From contig NC_088655.1 of NCBI RefSeq assembly GCF_964019385.1, forward strand, positions 16,138,948-16,202,947: a stretch of 64,000 nucleotides of DNA, in the 5' to 3' direction. The DNA comes from Sycon ciliatum (taxonomy: Eukaryota > Porifera > Calcarea > Leucosolenida > Sycettidae). The notes beneath the pieces are model-generated. The model saw nothing but the letters and a program-made list of their open reading frames with translations, had not been told where the DNA came from and made no database searches. Position numbers and translations under genes: made by a program. This document shows positions 21,376 through 32,600 of this stretch, in pieces. Every line of letters starts with the position of its first letter. The stretch's first letter is position 1.

Positions 21376-22862
21376 CGAGAGAGCTTGGAAGCTCAGGGCC
21401 CTACGCTATGCTTTTTTTGCCTAGCTCATCGTACATGTTATTAGAACTGATGGAACTATTTTTTTTCGTTGATTGGCCACATGGTTAGCATTTTACCGTT
21501 CACGCTATATTCGGCGGTAGGCCTGCACCATTTTTTGTGTTTGTATACATGGCATTTTACAGTGCACGCGCTAGATCCAGCGGTACTCGTGCCCCAAACC
21601 CAAAATACCGTCGGTTTGGTACCGTTTCGACGATAGAAAGCTCTTTTTAGCGGGAGAACGAAACGGTAAGATTCTAACTAGGGTTACCTCACACGTCTAT
21701 CGTTGCGTCAGGAGTCAGGACTCAGAAGCCGAACTGCTAACCGTTTCTCGAATAAACAAAAAAAACAGTAAAAAAACAGTAGACTCGCCTCGCCCTCTAC
21801 ACGCCGACGGTGGAAATAGCGTGAACGGTAAAATGCTAACCATGTCTATAGTATGGCAAAAACGTTTCGATCAGTTTGAATATGAGTTAGGCAAAAAGTA
21901 TTTGTAGAATTTATTGCGGATTGTTATTTCTCTAATTTCATCCACTTTTGGTTTGCTCCTTTTTTTCTTTTTTATCTCCTTATATTGTAAATCAATAAAT
22001 TTTGGCCGATGAGAAACTTTGGCCGATGAGAAACAAAACTTTTCGCCGTCATTAAACTTTGGCCGATTGGAGTTTTCAAAAAGAAATCGATCGGTTTTTT
22101 GTCCTCGCATGCATCCATTGCTCAATCAGGCATCATTTGCCTCTATAACAAACTTTGGCCTGCGGTTTACTGTGGCCGGTTGGTACTAAGCGGCGAAATC
22201 AGCGAAATTAAACCGCCAGCAAAAATCGTTTCCTGGGACCGGCGCTGACTCTGCCGATCACGGGCGTTCTGGAGTCGACGGGATGTCTGTCCTGACGTTT
22301 CCTGTGACCGGCGCTGACTCTGCCGATCATTGGCGTTCTGGAGTCGGCGGTATCTCTCTTCAGACGTTTCCTGTGACCGGCGTGAATCACCCGTTCACGC
22401 TTATTTTGGAGACGACGGGATCTCCCTTCCAAAGTATTTTTTTGCTGACGCATCCTATCACCTATTCGGCGTCTATTCTAATTTCATTTCCTCCTCGTCT
22501 CCCTATTTCTTTCCAAACCTCCCTCTACATCAGAGAGTCGTATACATAATACGACGAATATTGTGGCCAGCTGATTGTGGCCAACTGTGTGTGATGGTAC
22601 GGTACGCGACAGATACTGGAGCCAGCAAATATTGTGGCCAGCTGTTACTCAATCTGCGAATTTGTTTCTTTGTGGCCAGCTATTATGTACAATCATGTAG
22701 GCTGTAGAGCCTTTGTAGTCACAGATAGGGGACAGATACAGGAAAGATACGGGATAGCTCCAGGCGTGACACAAACACACAAACAAACAAACAAACGAAC
22801 TGTGTGGACCCTGGCTAGCGCCAGACGTTACTGAAGTAACGTCTTCTGCATAGCTACGGGAA
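21376..22862 (-). mobile_element. Helitron/Helentron-like element, copy B
   Basis: It has the same termini as copy A in minus orientation: TTCCCGTAGCTATGCAG at the right edge, hairpin GAGCTTCCAAGCTC and TCTCG at the left edge. It carries two to three of the 69-base repeats (22230-22400) and a 365-bp MITE. It is inserted in the reverse-transcriptase region of the surrounding Penelope element without a visible target duplication. Confidence 0.65.
21480..21844. mobile_element. 365-bp MITE with 29-bp perfect inverted repeats
   Basis: Ends start CATGGTTAGCATTTTACCG and are perfectly inverted for 29 bases. Copies A (near 14345-14360) and C (near 59600-59620) of the host Helitron-like element show the same region without it. 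The junction fits a 2-bp AT duplication with ends GGTTAGC, as in ISL2EU-type elements, but other readings are possible. An internal partial copy of the end is at about 21548-21580. Confidence 0.75.
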
Positions 22863-23063
22863 TAAAGTAAACTTAGTGTGTAACCTTGTAGATCGTGCGA
22901 AGCATATTTGTTTGTCCTGCAAGCTGCAGGAAGAGCTTGATTTTCTCTGGTCAGTTTTGTCAAGAACGGGTACCCCGAGTTTTTGTTGCAGAAGTTGTTG
23001 AAAGTCGAACAAACTACGAAGGCTCCTATGATTGGTCCTGCTCGTTGTCCCGTTTATTTATGA

Positions 23064-24256
23064 ATGCCGTGGAAAGGGCTGGAGTCGACTAAAGTTTGTA
23101 GTGCAGTCAAGTCTGTTGTTCGTCGAACATACTACGCAGTACACTTCGTGCCAGTCTTTACGACGATGCGTGCGTTTACGGTGCGGAAGGATGTCCTACA
23201 AGCCCATCACCTAAATCATCTTATTTACAACTTTGAATGCCGACAATGCGCTAGTCGGTATGTTGGTAGGACTGTTCAGCACCTGAACGCACGCATCAAA
23301 CAACACACACCACGTCACATACTTCCACCTTGCGCACAACAACAAAGACCGAAGCGAGGGCGACCTAGAAAAAACCAATAACCAAACAGCCGTTGCCTAC
23401 ACAACCCGCGGATCCTGGCTCACAGACTGTGCTTGCTCCGCCGTCGCTGGTGGCGGTGGTGGAGGAGAATGGGCGTGGTGGCTCATCGGGTCAGCTTGTG
23501 TTGCCGCCTTTGCTCCGGCCGTCGGTGGTTCCCTCGTTAGTGCCCCCGGCGGCTTTGGTTGAGGCGGTGCCGCTTGCGGTCCCGGTCCCACTGCCTCCTC
23601 CTGATCCTCCGCCATCGGTTCTTGCGGCGGTGGAGCTTGCCAGTGGGAGACCGGGAGCAACACTGACAGCTGCATTAACACTACAAATGCCGACTCAAAA
23701 AGACCCACCTTGCATATCAGTAGCTCCCACACCAACACCAACAACGCAATCTACAGCAACCACAACTAATCCACCATCCAAGCCCATAATTGAAAGACCA
23801 AGATGATCAACAGCCAACTACAACAGAAGCTACGCACTCAGCGGACAAGGGCGAAAGGAGGGACGTGATAGCAGGTTGACGGCCGAGTTGAGTTCAATGG
23901 ACCCAGTCAGGCAGGATGGACGAGACAGAGAGAGTACAGAGGAAGCGGAGGATGGAACGGACGGTAGAGAGAGCAGTGAGTCGGAGAGCAGTGATGGGAG
24001 TGATGGTGAGAATGCCGGTGAGAGTGTTAGTGTTGTGCGTAGGTTTCGTGGTAGCAAGTCTTCAGTGTACAATCATCTGCTAGCTAGTCCTGATTGTTGC
24101 AATTCGTATTCCGACTCTTCGTTCACTGTATTGTGCCGTGGTCGTCATGGTTATGGACTACAGTTAAAAGTGTTGGAAGCTATCTATCAGCGTCTGTACA
24201 AGCCTAATTTGTGTGTACAGAAAGATAGTATAATTGGGTTGGAATTGTTCAAGTAA
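23064..24256 (+). pseudogene. Penelope-like endonuclease and C-terminal region
   Basis: The first part encodes a GIY-YIG nuclease region: LIYNFECRQC, then RYVGRTVQHLNARIKQH, the expected spacing of a Penelope-type GIY-YIG fold with its extra Cys pair. A Pro/Val/Thr-rich linker follows (to about 23800), then an acidic ESSESESSDGSDGENAGES tract, then SSVYNHLLASPDCC, FTVLCRGRH, LKVLEAIYQRLYKPNL and IIGLELFK (ending 24256). The protein would nick target DNA for primed reverse transcription. No intact reverse transcriptase precedes it, so it cannot act alone. Confidence 0.75.
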
Positions 24257-24486
24257 CGTGTCGTGTTTAGTGCGGCCAAGCTTGGCCGTTAATGTTCTAG
24301 GTGTAATGTACTGTTGTTATGTGTTATCATGTTGTCTTTCCTTCCTTTCTCCTTTGTTCATTTCTCGCTTTGATTGTTAAAATTCACACTTGAAAATTTC
24401 ACTGTTGTTGCTCTTAGTGTTATTTCTCCAACTTAGATTTTCTATAATAGTTCAATGTTTGTTTCAGTGTCCTTTAGTACAACGAC

Positions 24487-24524
24487 GATTCCTGAGGAGT
24501 GTTGTACGAAAACTTGTTTGAATC
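24487..24524 (+). ncRNA. Hammerhead ribozyme motif (Penelope end)
   Basis: Stem I GATTC (24487-24491) pairs with GAATC (24520-24524). The core is CTGAGGA, stem II GTG-TTG-TAC, GAAA at 24508-24511, mini stem III AC-TT-GT, and cleavage would follow the TT at 24518-24519. It is the paralogue of 19538-19575. Confidence 0.7.
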
Positions 24525-24828
24525 CATATTTTTTTCCCTACACCATTTCTTCATATCTTCATCGTTTTATTGCACATCGTCTCCACCGTTTTTACATTGC
24601 ATGAATAAAGTACACAAATGTCGGTTCAGCTAGTTTTATTGATTGCGGTTATCAAATTATTATCTCCTCGCCGTGTGTTTAAATATTTTTCCGTAATTTT
24701 TTATTTTTTTACACACACACACCACACCACATACTCGGGCATACACTGGCTGTTGGTAACCACCCACACACTAATTTAGAGTCTTAAACAATTAATGATT
24801 GGTTGGTTTCGATATTTTTTTTCCACAG

Positions 24829-24849
24829 CGATCTCACGACCCTGAACAA
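24829..24849 (+). CDS. Host gene microexon d (7 codons)
   Basis: A long pyrimidine tract and acceptor (ATATTTTTTTTCCACAG) and a GTAAGT donor (24850) bound only 21 bases, open in phase 0: RSHDPEQ. It begins 130 bases after the Penelope end and before the large CA-rich tract. On its own a 21-base exon is weak evidence. The support comes from the strong signals, the 3n length and its place in a series of phase 0 exons on the same strand. Confidence 0.5.
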
Positions 24850-24916
24850 GTAAGTTTCATTTTAAAGGGTTTGGTGTTTGACTCTGATCTGTATCACTAG
24901 ACTGTCATGTTTGTAC

Positions 24917-25153
24917 TGCACGCGCGCACACACACACAGACACACAGACAGACACACACACAGACACACAGACACACAGACAGACACACAGACACACAGA
25001 CACACAGACAAACACACATACACACACACAAAACACACACACACACACACACACATACACACATACACATACACACACATACACACACCATGTACCATGT
25101 ACACACCCACACCCTCCCCCCCCCCCCCCTCCACACACACACGCACACACACA
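24917..25153. repeat. (CA)n/(CAGACA)n compound microsatellite
   Basis: CACACAGACACACAGACA-type repeats, then (CACATA)n, then a C11 run at 25117-25127. Open frames rich in Cys/Val or His/Thr here are artefacts. Confidence 0.95.
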
Positions 25154-25239
25154 TTAGTTGAGTGTGCTTCTTATTCCTGTTCATTTTTCATGACCTGCTT
25201 TGTTTTCATAATTGTCGACATTTTGCCCCCACTTATTGC

Positions 25240-25900
25240 CCTCTGCGACACTGGCTGATTTTCACTCCTTCGTCCAAAGCTGGAGAGATTTCAGCATTTT
25301 CCAGCATTTGGCCAGCCAGGCTCGTGAGGCCAGAGTGACAACAGTACTTCAGTCTTTTGATGAGGAGTTACGACGTTTCATCCGCGAGGATATCATTTCT
25401 ATACCAGCTTCAGCTGGCGGCGACCGGATGCTGGAGCGCATTCAGGCATACATCAGGCGGCAACGCAATCAGCTTCCACTTGACAAACCTGAAAGAAGGC
25501 ACTACTCCCTGCTCAATAAACAGTGTTTCGGGGATGTCAGCCCTCATCAGTTAAGCTCGAGTAGGTTGAGGAAGATTTTTCCTGAAGAGCACTTATAGTG
25601 CTTTCTGGACCAAATCATCACCAGGTATGCAAACTTACAGAGACGTTCCGTTTCCAGCTCGACAAGCACGTAGTGAACACCAGATAGCAGCGCGAGTCAG
25701 TGTCGCTGATGGAGACGCTGAACAAATGCTGAGGACCGTTGGCCATTTACAACAGTGTTGCCTCCAAACCATCTAATTTGCATGACCGCTCTGAGCACAT
25801 GGGATCAACAGAGGAGGAATACAGCCTTTTCATCTGAAAACCAGCCGTACTAAATCTGCGGACAGAACTGCTTCGTCCTTTGTGGATTCGTATGTTGTGT
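25240..25900 (+). mobile_element. LTR-retrotransposon gag fossil (Ty3/gypsy-like)
   Basis: The frame ending at 25598 has the features of a gag N-terminal region: FVQSWRDF, then EELRRFIREDI, then a YIRRQRN stretch, as in many invertebrate gypsy-like gags. Similarity fades after about 25600. No LTR or pol was found beside it. It is an old, broken fragment. Confidence 0.45.
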
Positions 25901-25944
25901 GGCGGGTGGCATGTGTTGTACACTGCCTATTGTTATTTATAGTT

Positions 25945-26250
25945 AAGAATAAAAGGACTGCAAGTTACGCTATAATGTCCACTAACACCACCAGTTACTA
26001 TACAATCAGCTCATGCGATAACATTGCACGACACTGACCGACGGTACTGCCGTTCTACAACTAACTGGCTAACAGCTCTAGCACATCTTGGATGCGCATT
26101 TTGACAGCCTTCCAGCTTGGAAGGATCTAAGTTATAGAAATAACATGAGGAAGGTGAGCACAACCAAGCCAAGCATCAGCTGAAGGTCTGAGTTGTGATC
26201 ACGAAGCAAGACAGACCGCACGACACCATCTCTTCGCACCATACTACAAT
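25945..26250 (+). mobile_element. Dispersed MITE family M, copy 1
   Basis: It shares AAGGACTGCAAGTTACGCTA, CACTAACACCACCAGTTAC, CAATCAGCTCATGCGATAAC and a CCTTCCAGCTTGGAAGG hairpin with copies at 28636-28917, 34742-34957 and 40985-41240. Confidence 0.7.
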
Positions 26251-26524
26251 GTCATGTGGAATGGAATTTGTGATAGACTAAAAAACGGCAAGAACAAGAA
26301 GGGTCACACGACGTACCTTCCACTGTAAAGATGCTGACGGCTCATCAGGTGTGCAGATTCAACTCGGATGGAGAGCCAAGGACTAAATAAAAAAAGGAGG
26401 ACCATAAGTTTACAAGTTATCCGTTTTGGCCAATACTAACGATTATAAGCAGAATACTGTTGAGTCAAATGGACCATGGACTAACACTTGTCCACGCCTT
26501 CTATGTTCGGCTTGGTCACATTCA

Positions 26525-26600
26525 TGTAGCTCAGATAGCTACAGAGGTGTTCATTACACTGAAAGTCCCAGGTTTGAGTCCGGGCGTCAGTGGCATCACA
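26525..26600 (+). repeat. tRNA-derived fragment, SINE-like
   Basis: An A-box-like GTAGCTCAGA and a good B box GGTTTGAGTCC stand at tRNA spacing. The anticodon arm does not form a standard 7-base loop, so this is a degraded tRNA-derived sequence rather than a tRNA gene. Confidence 0.45.
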
Positions 26601-26866
26601 GGGCAGTACCAATTGTTATGATGTTACAACGGGGGTGGGGAATCGGATTATTCGGCCCATAGGGCACACTTTGCGTTCTTATCATGGAGCCAATGAACTG
26701 AATGGCGCAGTGCCTGCAGTGTTGAAGACACTCAACGCAATGTGTAAAGAAAAGATGGACAAAGAGCTGTTGACCCGTTGCTCAGAGATTTCTCAGAGAA
26801 TCCAAGGGTTTCCCCTGATTTCAGTTCTTCATTATTGTATTTCATTTCTCTAACTTCCCTCTCCAG

Positions 26867-26896
26867 CCATTTGACGTCAAACTGAGAAACCCAAGG
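26867..26896 (+). CDS. Host gene small exon e (10 codons)
   Basis: A very strong pyrimidine tract (TTTCTCTAACTTCCCTCTCC) ends in AG, and a GTAAGT donor (26897) follows. The 30 bases between are open in phase 0: PFDVKLRNPR. In Argonaute/Piwi proteins a short basic stretch stands at this place, just before the N domain. The next exon found (36488) also begins in phase 0, so the two join without a frame change. Confidence 0.6.
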
Positions 26897-27290
26897 GTAA
26901 GTTCCAGTTTTGTGTGACAATACGACTAATGCTTGTTGGGGATATCTACTGTCACGTTTGATCCCCTGTACGGCGGACAGAGACCTTAATCATGAGCGTG
27001 CTATTCTGTTTTTGTGCTATAACCGTTTTATTCCCTCCAACACTAATTGTGTTGGCTTACCAATGATACTCGGGCCTACTCTTTACAGCTGCCCAGAACT
27101 GCTGGCACTGTGTCTTGTGCCCACAAGCTAACACTTGAATTACCGCAGTCTTAATCAGAAGAGAGTCAAATCCAGATGTCAACTCACCAAGTCTGCTCCA
27201 AAGCACCAACCCATGCCAATACCCAATAGTGGTATATTTACTTGCAAACAGACGAAACCTGACGCCACTTGCAAACGCCATAAAAATCTA

Positions 27291-27659
27291 CCGTATTTTT
27301 CCGGTTGAAAGTCGGCCTTTTACTACTAAAAATAGAAGGAGAAAGGGTGGGGGTCGACTTACAACCGGGATTCGACTTATAACCGGGAACTATCAGTATC
27401 TTACAAAAAAAGACCTGCACTGCATGCACGAGTGCACCATGTGTACACATTTTTGCCAGTTTATTCTCCTTTTTCAGGGATTGGGACGTTATAAGGAATG
27501 TTTACATGATTTGTTGTTGTGTTAGTAGCAGGGTGTGGTTGGTAGTGCTTCATTGGGTGAAAACTTTAAAACGCAGAATTGAGACCTCCGGATACGGGGG
27601 TCGACCTATAACCGGGGTCGACTTACAACCGGGGTCGACTTACAACCGGTAAAATACAG
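27291..27659. mobile_element. 369-bp mariner-type MITE
   Basis: Ends CCGTATTTTTCCGGTTG and CAACCGGTAAAATACAG are flanked by TA (27289-27290, 27660-27661). Subterminal repeats GGGGTCGACTTACAACCG occur several times. Confidence 0.8.
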
Positions 27660-28635
27660 TACTTCTACTGTGAATTGATGAGCCAAATGAAGATGGAAAA
27701 CCCTACACCCACCATCCTCCAAGCATATTCTGATGATTGCTCCTGGCCGAAAAATATTTTCTGGGAAATGAGAAGGGCCTACTTGTGTTGAGAATGGTGT
27801 GTGTAGGGTTTTCCATGTACTTCCTCCGCGTCACTAAAATTGTCACTTCCCGGTGGGACTTTTCAAATATATTTTGTCCACTCGAAGGGCAAAGAAATCA
27901 GCTAGAAATGGAGGCAGAGCATTGTCAACGGACCAAGCTTTAGTTTGTGGCCTCCCGCTTCGCTGCACTTGCAGCTAAGGTCGATGTCTTCATCTGAGTT
28001 TGAGGCAGACCCTTCAGCACTCAACAATACTCTGAATAAAACGGGCGCTCAAACTCAGGTCAAGAAACTTCATTTTCAAGCGATCCATGACTCCAGGCAG
28101 GCGATGACGGCAAACTAGCATTTTTCAAGTACACTGTAACAACTTTCCAGCGCGATAGAGTAAGCAGCTCCACACCTTCTTTCCTTGGAAAGCTCTTCGC
28201 CGATTTTGTTGGTGTTTTCAGAGTTGATACCTTCGCAGCCACATGCGCCACACATTTTAGGAACTCGAGAACACTTTGTTCTTGCCATCGTCAACTTCAG
28301 CATTTCGAATTCAGGAGAGATACCAGGATTCTTATGAGCTTGATAACTTGATAAATGCTCCCGCGAACGATGTGGGACGGCACGAACTCCAGAGAAACGA
28401 TTCACGCTCTGGGGCGGAATATTGCGGAGCCCGATGAATTTGTTTGGTGCGGAAGAGAGCTCCGACAAAGTCTGAGACCACCAGGGCTTCAGAAAAAAGT
28501 AGACATTGCGCACCAATGTTCGGACACAGAAAACAGAGATTCCGACAGTCTGACTAAGACGAGCAAGGCGCAAACATTGCGATGTGCGAAGCGACAATTT
28601 TAATGACACGGAGGAAGTAATGAAATTATTATCAG

Positions 28636-28917
28636 AAGAAAAGAGGACCAAAGAGCTACAGGTTAGGCTGTGTTATCCACTAGCACCACCAGTTACTTTA
28701 CAATCAGCTTCTGAGACAACATTGCAGTACACTGACCAGCTGTACTGACGTTCTACACCTAACTGGCGATTAGCTCGAGCACGTCCTGGATGCGCACTTC
28801 AACAGCCTTCCAACTTGGAAGGTTCTAAGTTATAGAAATAACATAACGAGGGGAGGGTGCATCAGCTGATTGTAAAGTAACAGTTGGTGTTAGTGGATAT
28901 TATAGCTCTTTTCTTCT
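28636..28917. mobile_element. Dispersed MITE family M, best copy
   Basis: The terminal inverted segments, about 57 bases each, include AGAAAAGAGGACC / GAGCTCTTTTCTTCT-type ends and TTACTTTACAATCAGCT / AGCTGATTGTAAAGTAA. A short ATTAATCCTTGGCTCTCC tail follows on the right, a motif also present at 11127, 26368, 29505, 35655 and 56655. Confidence 0.75.
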
Positions 28918-29610
28918 TATAAATTAATCCTTGGCTCTCCACCCGAATCTAACATTAATATCAGTGATTCGTTTTCTGATCACCTGAGTACTGGAGTATA
29001 TCGAGCAGAGTGATGAACTGTACTGGCATCGTTACCGGGATGCTGCGGCTGCGCTAGAAATTGTTGCACTCCAGCTGTCCAGGCATTGCGAAGAATATCA
29101 CCTTTTGAGATATGATCTGATTCCGGCGCGACAAACACCTTGTGGTCAGCAGTCAGTAGCAGGAGTCAGTGTTGTACATACACTCCTGAGAACAGATGCT
29201 AGTACCCTTAGAAGATTTGCAGCGTTGGAATTCTCACCACTACTCTTCTAGTTGTATTCCTGGGCCAGTGACAACACTAAGAAGTCGAATCCTCCGCTCT
29301 TATTGTTGATATCTGAGAACAAGAGACCGGTAGAACATTTGGAGCTTGCTCCTGCTTGCGATTAAAACCTAGATACTGTAAGAGCTAAATCCACCATATG
29401 CTTGCACCGCAGGCTCTTGCCTACATCGGAAAATGACACGGTGCGATTGCTTCAATTTGCACGGTGTTTCTTTTTTACTCGACCCCTATAATAGCTAGAC
29501 AAGGATGGTGAGCCAAGGATAAAATTTTACAAAAGGGAATAAAATGCTACATGTTCTGACCGCAGTTCTTGCTTACAACTGTTATTGTGTGGCGCAGACT
29601 ACTACGCATA

Positions 29611-29830
29611 CTGTAAACCGTGAAATTATTGCCATGGTCGAATTTCTGCGAAATTCGCGACCGCGTGGAAATCGCGAAATTTAGACGGCGCGAAAAGGAG
29701 ATCCATGAAAGGTTTAGCAAGAAAGCCACAGTAGCACATAATTCTGCAATCGCAAAATTAAAACCTCGCAAACCTGTCCGGATTCTGAAAACGCGAACTA
29801 GAAACGCCGCGAAAATTTCACGCTTTACAG
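29611..29830. mobile_element. Mariner-type MITE, relative of 7931-8043
   Basis: Ends CTGTAAACCGTGAAATTAT and AAATTTCACGCTTTACAG are flanked by TA on both sides. Confidence 0.8.
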
Positions 29831-29839
29831 TAACATGTA

Positions 29840-31640
29840 ACAATTTGGTCCTTTCCTGTATTAGCTCCTCGCGAGATGAAAAATTCGAGAATTACTTTAT
29901 ATTCATATTCTAGGACATGTTTACTGGGCTCGAGAAATTTGGTCCTGTGGAATACAATTGGTGCAAGATATACTTCCTCAAAGTTCTACTTCCTCTGCCA
30001 AGCAAAACTTCGTTGCATTTTTACAGTTCAGTCCAAAGTATTCTATGGCAACCAAAACACTTCGCAAAGTGGAAAACAAAGCAGCATATGAGAGATAGTT
30101 ATTTACAGATGGCACACAGATCGTTCCAAAGCAGCCAAGCTTCGTTCTTCATCTGAATTTGATGACGACTCACTCCTTGATGACATCGAGTCGGCATCCT
30201 CGCCAATTTTCGCCTCCAGTGCTGCCAGTTTTTGTCCTGCATCCTTTACAAGTTGCCGAGACACGCTTTGATCGTGGAGATTGGCAAGTTCTTCGCTTGA
30301 ACTGTGAGCTTGACGCCCCCCACGGCTGCGCTGGTAGTTGTTGTCTCTGCCGCTCAGAACTCTCCAGAATGACATGGAAAGAGCCATACGGACACAACCA
30401 AACGCTCCTCATCTTGGCAGCGGGGTACTAATGCCAGCATGTTTCCACAGCTCCATTCTGGTCTCCTTTTCCACGAGTGACACGTCTGTCTTCAGGCTGT
30501 GGAAGAACGCCAAGTCGTCGACGTTGAGACTGAACAACAACCTGAATGTCGAACCCTTTTGCTTTCCCCTACGCCGCAAACACACGTGCATTGATTTATT
30601 TTGGCTGTGTGCGGACGCGTACCATCGTGCTGGTACGGCAGTGGCTGGCTGGCTTCCGCATGAATTCTGGGCACTTGGAGCCTTTCAAACTGTTTCTCAT
30701 TTTCGCACTTCGGTGGGATACACCTGGGTTGTGTTCTGGTGACATACTGTCACGAAAAGGTAATGGTTCGCCGATTTTTTCAAGGACTCCATGGTTTGGG
30801 GAGGTTGAAAAGCCTGTCAGAACAAAGCACAACACTGCGGCTACCCTATTCTGGGGATAGATCACTGACATGCTTGTCTAATGGCGACAGACAGATCATG
30901 GCAAGAACACAAAAAAACCGCAACGAAGTTTTGCTTAACGAAGGAAGTATGTACATACAAAAGAAATTGGTACCGTTCGAGTCGGTCTCGCAGTCACCGC
31001 CGCTCAATTCCTCAGATTCCTGTTTCATCAGAACCGACAAGTCGATCGGAGTCACGATATTGTGTTTCTCTAGAGAAGTAGTCGAGCATTGCCAGTACAC
31101 AATAGAGCACAATCAACTCTGGAAAATAAACGAATTTTTGATATAAAACACTTCTCCATGGCTAGAACCGGTTCCGAAATTTGTAGTACTCTGATTCAGA
31201 ATTTCTGAATCATTACGCACTCATCATAGTGCTTTGCCTAAACTGTAGGACTGTTTAAAACTCATGCTGTAGTGTTTTTTGTTAGATTCCGGAGTGGTGA
31301 GTGCGTGGCAGTCAAAGAAAGCGAGATTGGGTGGGTTGCCTTTCTTTTGATTGTTGTTGCCCATGCTGCGTGGGATATTTCCAGGAGTTGTCCAAGTTAA
31401 TATACTGTAAGACCAGATATTTTAACGCCAATCAAATTAACGGGCTCCGGATTTTTGTGGGTTATTGAGGTGAAATTCTAACGAATTCTGTCTCAAAACC
31501 GGCAAATGACTGTACATGTACATATAGTTTAGTACATAACGACTTCAAAATTAATGTTTACGAATTTTTTAAAGGATCTTTTAAATTCGTTTTTAAATGA
31601 AATCGTTAGAATTAAAAATGTTGAACAGTCTCTGCTGGGA
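29840..31640. other. Unassigned intron sequence
   Basis: A few open frames occur. One on the minus strand (30103-30387) ends with a Ser/Glu/Asp-rich and weakly coiled-coil tail. None has splice signals or a family I recognise. TACTGTAAGACCAG near 31405 looks like one end of a mariner-type MITE, but I found no partner. Confidence 0.35.
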
Positions 31641-31647
31641 TGATGAC

Positions 31648-31720
31648 TACACCATAGCTCAGTGGTTAGAGCATCGCTAGCTACAAGCGAGGGTCACTGG
31701 TTTGAGTCCTGTTGGTGACG
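31648..31720 (+). tRNA. tRNA-like gene or pseudogene, anticodon position CTA
   Basis: The 73 bases fold as a cloverleaf: acceptor TACACCA/TGGTGAC with two mismatches at the open end, D arm GCTC/GAGC, anticodon stem TCGCT/AGCGA (perfect), loop AGCTACA, five-base variable loop, T arm ACTGG/CCTGT with one mismatch. The A box TAGCTCAGTGG is perfect, the B box GGTTTGAGTCC nearly so, and TTTTTT follows at about 31727. The loop has G where tRNAs have U33, and the anticodon position reads CTA (amber). Most likely a tRNA pseudogene or the head of a SINE. Confidence 0.5.
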
Positions 31721-32600
31721 GCCAATTTTTTCTTCAGACTTTTCCCGTTTGTCTCTTTCCCTCAAACTAGTGAAAATAAATGTTCATTAACATTACTGGT
31801 ATTACAGTATTCCATCTCTTCAAGAGTTACACCCATATAGCAGTATGTAGTAAACCGATGGCAACTGAGTTCCGAGCCCCTGAACAATATGTGCTAGAGT
31901 GCAGCACAGATTGTAGCCGTCTCCATTGCCCCGCAGTGTTAAAATCCCGTTCTGGGTCTTTGCGAGATGAGCCAGGGGTCGTCCGATTTCAGATGCCAGC
32001 ATTGTAGTTCATTCTTTACACATTGCAGGCTGTTCAGAAAAATGGAAATGTTGCTTCTTATTACTGGATACGCGGCAAGGCCACAACAGTTTGAGAATCG
32101 CGATGAACAAGACAAGCTTAATCGACATTTATAGCACCTTTCTTGTATTTGACCGAACAATTGAATCGTTTAAAAAAAAAGAGTTACCTGAGGCTGTGAT
32201 GAACAGAGGAAAAAATGAAATGCGTGATTACAAATTAAACGAAAGTGATGGACGATTATGTAAATACTTCTAACTAGTTTTCGTACTACACTAATCAAGA
32301 AGCAAACCTACTGAAGAGCACAACATGTCAAAAGGAGACTTTATCACTCCCGTTGTATTGACTCCCATAGATTTTTGCTATACCTAAGCAGTCAAATATT
32401 CCTGCATATTTCACTCATTATGGATGGGATTGAACACAGGCTTTGGCTAGTCATGATAAATCTAATATTGACATCATATAGGAAATAGAAACCTCGTGAA
32501 AGACCTCACTTTCACTCCTCAGTCTTTTACTCGGCTTTTATTTCCTATTGACTTCAGTACATGAAGAGTGAGAAATGAACATGGTAGGCCTAAGACTGCC
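31721..32600. other. Unassigned intron sequence with a decayed hammerhead-like motif
   Basis: On the minus strand at 32267-32303, CTTC, TTGATTAG, GTAGTAC, GAAA, ACTAGT and GAAG occur in hammerhead order, with two core changes. It resembles the Penelope ends at 19538 and 58518. No coding part is adjacent. Confidence 0.35.

Larger units (their letters stand above)
19395..24700 (+). mobile_element. Penelope-like element with inverted terminal repeats and two nested insertions
   Basis: The left end (19395-19586 continued at 21106-21200) is an inverted copy of the right end (24400-24690). Both carry a hammerhead motif and the MSVQLxxLIAVIK frame. The body reads rightward: reverse-transcriptase C-terminal part (21214-21375), continuation at 22863, a GIY-YIG endonuclease domain near 23216-23330, a low-complexity linker, and the C-terminal domain ending 24256. 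It is interrupted by an LTR element (19587-21105) and a Helitron-like copy (21376-22862). Most of the reverse transcriptase is absent, so it is a defective copy. Confidence 0.8.

Noticed and set aside
28115-28651. A 178-codon minus-strand frame
   Set aside because: It begins inside the end of MITE M, has no splice signals and shows no recognisable domain. It is possibly a decayed element.
31255-31300. An 11-base microexon before GTGAGT at 31295
   Set aside because: Its length is not a multiple of three and it would break the phase 0 chain of the neighbouring exons.
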